From Paenibacillus barengoltzii NBRC 101215 (GTDB taxonomy: Bacteria; Bacillota; Bacilli; Paenibacillales; Paenibacillaceae), in NCBI RefSeq assembly GCF_004000745.1, contig NZ_BILV01000052.1, positions 1 through 44,096 on the forward strand: a DNA stretch of 44,096 nucleotides, read 5' to 3'. Shown one piece after another: positions 43,050-44,096 of the stretch. Under the pieces are notes generated by a model that was not told where the DNA came from, made no database searches, and worked only from the letters and a program-made list of their open reading frames with translations. A program made the translations under genes and the position numbers. The number at the start of each line of letters is the position of its first letter. Position 1 is the stretch's first letter.

Positions 43050-44096
43050 ATGATGCGCAAAGGGACCCGGCTTTTGCTGTGGACGTGCGTCGGGCTGCTG
43101 TTGGTTGGCCTGATTGCCTGCGAGGCCACCATGAATTCCGGGGGATCCTCCGTGACGAACAGTCAGACGGGGGCTGCCGGGAAGCGAACGGTCTCTGCGG
43201 AGGAGAAAAAGCTGGATGAAGAGGTGTTCCCCAAGGACCGGGTGGTTGACGTGAAAATCACCATCGACGAGGCGGATTTCCAAGACATGCTGGACAATGC
43301 CAGCGCCGAGGAATTCAAAACCGCGTCGGTGGATTACAACGGTCACCATTTTGACAATGTCGGCATCCGTACCAAAGGCAATTTGAGCTTGCGCAGCGTG
43401 GTGCAAATGAGCGATTCCGATCGGTACAGCTTTAAGTTGTCTTTTGACGAATATGTGAATCAAACCTTGGAAGGTATTCAAAAAATCAACCTGAACAACA
43501 ACTACAGTGACGCTACGTACATGCGGGAGTTTCTGACCTATGAGCTATCCGAGCAGATGGGCTTGCCAACGCCAAAGCACTCTTACGTGAACGTCTATAT
43601 TAACGGCGAGCTCTGGGGGTTCTACCTGGCGGTGGAGCAAATCGGCGACGCCTATCTGGAGCGTAACTTTGGCAATGCCTACGGGGCGTTGTACAAAGGG
43701 GAAATGACCGGCAGCGGCAGCGATTTGACCTGGTTGGGCGATGATCTGTCGGCGTATACCGGATTGGTGCAGAAGTCGAAGTCGTCGAACGGCGATATCC
43801 TGATCAAGATGCTGGATGAACTGAATAACGGCAGCAACTATGAAAAATACATCAATGTGCCGGACGCGCTGGGCTACATTGCGCTAAACACGCTCACGAA
43901 CAATATGGACAGCTACATCGGCGCCAATAAGCAGAACTATTATTTGTACGAGGACGACGGCGTCTTCTCCATCCTGCCTTGGGATTACAACATGGCCTTT
44001 GGCGGTATGGGCCGGGGCGGCGGCGGATTCGGCCGCGGCGCGAACGGCGGCGCAGGCGGCGGAGCGGATGGCGCTGGCGGTGCAGCCGGTGCGACC
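43050..44096 (+). CDS. CotH-family (CotH kinase-like) protein, cut by window end
   Basis: 349 residues visible, no stop before the window edge. N-terminal hydrophobic segment (LLLWTCVGLLLVGLIAC) that may be a lipoprotein signal ending in LIAC. The CotH domain follows: VVDVKITIDEADFQDML, VGIRTKGN, INLNNNYSDATYMREFLTYEL, YVNVYINGELWGFYLAVEQI and SILPWDYNMAFGG with the catalytic-type Asp. It ends in a long Gly/Ala-rich tract (GRGGGGFGRGANGG and on). CotH of B. subtilis phosphorylates spore coat proteins; this protein looks surface-attached and linked with polyphosphate genes. GGAGG lies nine bases before the ATG. Confidence 0.9.
   Translation, partial: MMRKGTRLLLWTCVGLLLVGLIACEATMNSGGSSVTNSQTGAAGKRTVSAEEKKLDEEVFPKDRVVDVKITIDEADFQDMLDNASAEEFKTASVDYNGHHFDNVGIRTKGNLSLRSVVQMSDSDRYSFKLSFDEYVNQTLEGIQKINLNNNYSDATYMREFLTYELSEQMGLPTPKHSYVNVYINGELWGFYLAVEQIGDAYLERNFGNAYGALYKGEMTGSGSDLTWLGDDLSAYTGLVQKSKSSNGDILIKMLDELNNGSNYEKYINVPDALGYIALNTLTNNMDSYIGANKQNYYLYEDDGVFSILPWDYNMAFGGMGRGGGGFGRGANGGAGGGADGAGGAAGAT

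Overview
The window looks like a chromosomal segment of a Paenibacillus-like member of the Bacillota. This is an inference from gene content and signals: a purEKBC order behind a guanine-type riboswitch with PurR boxes, a GlnK/GlnL-type two-component pair, GlnR, Fur and FapR-type operators, AGGAGG-type ribosome binding sites, strong intrinsic terminators, a CotH-family gene, and mid-50s GC judged by eye. No rRNA, tRNA, CRISPR array, transposase or phage gene was recognised.

Layout. (1) 1-4520: start of the purine biosynthesis operon on the minus strand (purE-purK-purB-purC, continuing out of the window), with promoter, two PurBoxes, guanine riboswitch and hairpins in the leader. (2) 4540-10380: nitrogen block on the minus strand, a glutamine-type ABC importer (glnQ-glnH-glnM-glnP) followed by a GlnK-like kinase and GlnL-like regulator, with a perfect GlnR/TnrA box upstream. 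(3) 10400-16000: an intergenic region rich in GCGTTA motifs, then universal stress protein, DUF1294 protein, a 45-aa small protein, topoisomerase III, and fabH with a FapR-like operator. (4) 16000-26700: mostly single genes: EamA transporter, crystallin-like protein, sulfurtransferase, membrane glycerophosphodiesterase, HxlR regulator divergent from an aldo/keto reductase, a broken epimerase, a deoxyribonucleotidase-like protein, serine hydrolase, thymidine kinase and dGTPase. (5) 26750-29770: a Fur-controlled flavodoxin operon beside a decaying locus (TGA-interrupted molybdoenzyme, kinase remnant, frameshifted Met-rich lipoprotein). (6) 29900-32560: an ABC efflux system with its TetR regulator and two matching operators. 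(7) 33530-36000: exoA, then a second Fur-box operon pairing an orphan OppD/DppD-type ATPase with an IsdG/HmoA-type heme monooxygenase. (8) 36170-38460: ArsR regulator and SulP transporter. (9) 38500-40150: AT-rich island with two unrecognised genes. (10) 40160-end: metallophosphoesterase divergent from a VTC-type polyphosphate polymerase, DUF4956 membrane protein and CotH-family protein (cut by the window edge).

How the parts fit: several units carry visible control sites, so much of the window can be read as regulated modules for purines (PurR plus riboswitch), nitrogen (GlnR), fatty acids (FapR) and iron (two Fur boxes). The most interesting candidates are the Fur-box ATPase/heme monooxygenase pair, the degraded molybdoenzyme locus, a dispersed inverted-repeat element present twice, and the polyphosphate-polymerase/CotH cluster. 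None can be proved new from sequence alone.
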